A stretch of 8,944 nt of DNA from Deltaproteobacteria bacterium (lineage in GTDB: Bacteria > Desulfobacterota > Deferrimicrobia > Deferrimicrobiales > Deferrimicrobiaceae), in NCBI GenBank assembly GCA_003105225.1, contig PQAK01000161.1, positions 1 to 8,944 on the forward strand, written 5' to 3'. This document shows, piece after piece, positions 7,274-8,944 of the stretch. A model generated the notes under the pieces. It saw nothing but the letters and a program-made list of their open reading frames with translations. It was not told the origin of the DNA and ran no database searches. The position numbers were made by a program, and so were the translations under genes. The first letter of the stretch is position 1. Every line of letters begins with the position of its first letter.

Positions 7274-8029
7274 TCAGCGGCTGATTTTCTTGAGGAGCGC
7301 CGCCGCCCGCCTCTTCTCGAGCCGCTGCTCGGGAATGGCGTCGGGCAGCGCATTGTCCGGCGCGGCAAGGGCGGCCTCCAGCTCCTTGCGGGCGAGATCG
7401 TTCTTCCCGTCCTTCCGGTAGGCCTCCGCGAGAAAAAGATGGTTGCCCGCGTAGGACGGCTGGACCCCCACCGCTTTCCTGCCGTGCGCGATCGCCTTGG
7501 AGAGGTCGCCGCCGAGGATCCCGGGGAGCTTCGTGTAGTAGGCGCAGAAAAACCGGTCCGGCCCGCCGTGGAAGTATGCCGGCTCGATCTGCGCCACCTT
7601 CTCGTTCATCTTCTTGACCACCCGGATTCCGTAGAGGTTGCTCAGCGTCCCCTTCAGGTTGTTCACCCGGGCGAGGTTGGCTCCTTCGAAAAAATACCCC
7701 CCGGGCCGGTCGGGCGCCGCCGCCGCCGCGGACATTCCGTACTCCCTGCCTTTATTGTAGTGGGAGATGGCTTCCTTGGAGCTTGTCGGCTCGAGGTTCT
7801 GGCCGATCCAGTAGTGGAGCCGCGACAGGCGCAGCAGCGAATCGTAATCCTTCGGGTTCTCCTTCAGCAGGGACTCGTAGGCGAGGACCGCCTCGCCCGC
7901 CTTGACGAGGTCCTCCCTGGAGTTCCACAGGGCGTCCGCCGTCTCCCGGGACCCTCCCCCGAAGGCGATTTCCCCCGACGCGCCCAGGAAAGCCGCGAAC
8001 AACGCCGCGAAGAGCGCCGTCTTTCGCAT
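7274..8029 (-). CDS. Secreted TPR-repeat protein resembling the TRAP-transporter-associated TatT family
   Basis: 251 residues. The N-terminus (MRKTALFAALFAAFLGASG) is a Sec signal peptide: two basic residues, a hydrophobic core and small residues near 17-19; there is no lipobox cysteine, so the mature protein is probably periplasmic. Helical repeats follow: a TPR-like stretch about 45-110 and another about 185-230 (HLFLAEAYRKDGKNDLARKELEAAL). The central part, with GANLAR, LSNLYGIRVVKKMNEK and EPAYFHGGPDRFFCAYYTKLPGILGGD, resembles the TatT family first described as TRAP transporter T-components (Treponema Tp0956); I recognise this by pattern only. The ATG follows the stop of the XRE-cupin gene by 6 bases, with GGGGGAG adjacent, so the two are likely co-transcribed. 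No TRAP permease or binding protein is visible. No hairpin terminator appears between this gene and the next promoter. A generic TPR scaffold is the alternative. Confidence 0.8.
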   Translation of the reverse strand: MRKTALFAALFAAFLGASGEIAFGGGSRETADALWNSREDLVKAGEAVLAYESLLKENPKDYDSLLRLSRLHYWIGQNLEPTSSKEAISHYNKGREYGMSAAAAAPDRPGGYFFEGANLARVNNLKGTLSNLYGIRVVKKMNEKVAQIEPAYFHGGPDRFFCAYYTKLPGILGGDLSKAIAHGRKAVGVQPSYAGNHLFLAEAYRKDGKNDLARKELEAALAAPDNALPDAIPEQRLEKRRAAALLKKISR

Positions 8030-8035
8030 CTCCCC

Positions 8036-8689
8036 CTACTTCCCCTGGTAGAGAACCGCGAGGATCAAAGCTTCCTTCTCCTCGGCGGAGTGGACGTGGT
8101 GCGGGATCGTGGAATTGTAGTAGATGCAGTCCCCTTCGCCGAGAAGGTCCGAATACTTGTCGAGGAAGACCTCCACGCGCCCCGAGAGGACGTAGAGGAA
8201 CTCCTCGCCGTCGTGGGAGCTCCGGACGACGTTGCGGTCGATCAGCGGCATGAGGCGCACCAGGAACGGCTCCATTCTCCTGCCGGCCTTCCCGGCGCCG
8301 AGCGCCTCATACGAGTAGGCCGACTGTCCCCCCTCCTTCATCCCCACCCGGGAGACGGTCGTGCGGTCCTGCCTGCGCACGATGGAGAACTCCCGCTCCT
8401 CCTTCCCGATGAACGAGGAGACGTAGGTGTCCAGGGCATTGGCGATCTTCACGAGCGTCCCCAGCGGAGGGGACGTCATGCGGTTCTCGATCTGGGACAG
8501 CAGCGCCGCGGAGAACCCGGTCTTTTCCGCCAGCTGCTGGAGCGACAGCCCCCGCTCCTCCCGGAAGGTCCGGATATGGTCCCCGACCTGCACTTCGGCG
8601 TCGCCGGCGGCCGGTCCCCAGTCCCCCGACTCCTCGGCGATCTTGGAGAGCAGGTCGTCCAGCGATTCGTCACGGGTGATTTCTGGCAA
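8036..8689 (-). CDS. XRE-family HTH / cupin transcriptional regulator
   Basis: 217 residues from a TTG at 8687-8689. After a short acidic leader, residues about 35-90 form an XRE helix-turn-helix (VGDHIRTFREERGLSLQQLA, then EKTGFSAALLSQIEN). Residues about 140-216 form a cupin barrel (SHDGEEFLYVLSGRVEVFLD, then GEGDCIYYNSTIPHHVHSAEE), expected to bind a small-molecule ligand. The first cupin motif keeps one His and the Glu pair but lacks the first His of the usual HxH, so metal binding may be altered. The gene overlaps the end of the upstream oxidoreductase gamma-subunit gene by 20 bases and has AGGAGGGGG 6 bases before the TTG, pointing to coupled translation. Such regulators often respond to a carbon or amino-acid metabolite; here the 2-oxoacid oxidoreductase operon is the plausible target. 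Ligand unknown. Confidence 0.9.
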   Translation of the reverse strand: MPEITRDESLDDLLSKIAEESGDWGPAAGDAEVQVGDHIRTFREERGLSLQQLAEKTGFSAALLSQIENRMTSPPLGTLVKIANALDTYVSSFIGKEEREFSIVRRQDRTTVSRVGMKEGGQSAYSYEALGAGKAGRRMEPFLVRLMPLIDRNVVRSSHDGEEFLYVLSGRVEVFLDKYSDLLGEGDCIYYNSTIPHHVHSAEEKEALILAVLYQGK

Positions 8690-8944
8690 AGGATTCCCCC
8701 TCCTTCAAGGCGTTGACGTTGAGCGGGATGAACTTCTCGTATTTCTTCGAAATGACCTTGGGGATGCACGCGAACAGCGTCTCGATCGACACCACGCCGG
8801 TGACGGTCACGTAGGCGCCGAGAGCGACCATCGAGGCCAGCTGCTGGCTGCCGATCACCTGCCGCGCGATGTCGTTGGCCGGGATCGCAAGGAGCCGCAG
8901 GTCGCCCCGCCCGACCTTCGCGGGATCGACCAGGCAGCTGTTGA
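8670..8944 (-). CDS. 2-oxoacid:ferredoxin oxidoreductase gamma subunit, C-terminal fragment (runs off right edge)
   Basis: About 90 C-terminal residues are visible; the gene begins beyond the window. The fragment reads through LLAIPANDIARQVIG, SMVALGAYVTVTGVVSIETL and FIPLNVNALKEGESFARNHP. The IPA...I, MVALGA and LN.NALKEG landmarks are those of the gamma (catalytic-domain-III type) subunit of 2-oxoglutarate, pyruvate or branched-chain 2-oxoacid ferredoxin oxidoreductases, enzymes that oxidatively decarboxylate a 2-oxoacid to an acyl-CoA and reduce ferredoxin; oxygen-sensitive, so typical of anaerobes. KorC-like is my best guess by resemblance; the substrate cannot be told from this domain. 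An internal GTG near 8858 should not be taken as the start, since the family sequence continues upstream of it. The stop lies inside the following XRE-cupin gene. Confidence 0.85.
   Translation of the reverse strand, partial: NSCLVDPAKVGRGDLRLLAIPANDIARQVIGSQQLASMVALGAYVTVTGVVSIETLFACIPKVISKKYEKFIPLNVNALKEGESFARNHP
8696..8704 (-). promoter_or_regulatory. Shine-Dalgarno of the XRE-cupin gene, inside the oxidoreductase gene
   Basis: AGGAGGGGG on the minus strand, 6 bases before the TTG at 8687-8689 and within the coding region of the upstream gamma subunit. It supports the TTG start and the 20-base overlap. Confidence 0.65.

Noticed and set aside
4878..7421. Plus-strand open frame of 847 codons opposite hbd, thiolase and merR
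   Set aside because: It crosses several real genes and the promoter, has low-complexity composition and no motif; a compositional shadow.
7175..8716. Plus-strand open frame of 513 codons opposite the TPR and XRE-cupin genes
   Set aside because: Same reasons: antisense to genes with clear domains, no ribosome site or family resemblance.
8670..8858. Stand-alone small gene starting at an internal GTG
   Set aside because: The same frame stays open to the window edge and the upstream residues (IPANDIARQ) belong to the same oxidoreductase family, so it is the end of a larger gene.

Overview
The window is a gene-dense, high-GC bacterial segment in which every gene I can support is read from the minus strand, so gene order runs from right to left. 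Gene families and high GC fit a Deltaproteobacteria/Desulfobacterota-type anaerobe or facultative anaerobe; this is a weak inference. No gap exceeds 300 bases: the largest is 184 bases between the thiolase and the hydroxyacyl-CoA dehydrogenase genes. I saw no tRNA, rRNA, CRISPR array or transposase.

Right part (7274-8944): the C-terminal end of a 2-oxoacid:ferredoxin oxidoreductase gamma subunit, overlapped by an XRE-HTH/cupin regulator gene, followed 6 bases later by a secreted TPR protein resembling the TRAP-transporter-associated TatT family. The tight packing suggests one transcript.

Left part (1-7260): a promoter-like, AT-rich spacer (about 7200-7260), then a gene train in the order merR - thiolase - 3-hydroxyacyl-CoA dehydrogenase - enoyl-CoA hydratase - acyl-CoA dehydrogenase A - acyl-CoA dehydrogenase B - CobO-type cob(I)alamin adenosyltransferase - B12-dependent acyl-CoA mutase large subunit (cut by the left edge). 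The four beta-oxidation activities needed to turn butyryl-CoA into two acetyl-CoA are all present.

The main finding concerns the mutase. At the two positions that set substrate choice in this family it has Phe89 and Gln207 (same numbering as Propionibacterium methylmalonyl-CoA mutase, which has Tyr89 and Arg207). Phe/Gln is the isobutyryl-CoA mutase signature. The likely reading is that this is not a propionate/methylmalonyl locus but a module that isomerises isobutyryl-CoA to n-butyryl-CoA and oxidises it to acetyl-CoA, with its own adenosylcobalamin-supplying enzyme and a cysteine-free MerR-type regulator. The nearby 2-oxoacid:ferredoxin oxidoreductase could supply isobutyryl-CoA from the valine keto acid, but its substrate cannot be read from this fragment. 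A second unusual item is a 107-bp, GC-rich element bounded by inverted repeats between the thiolase and dehydrogenase genes.
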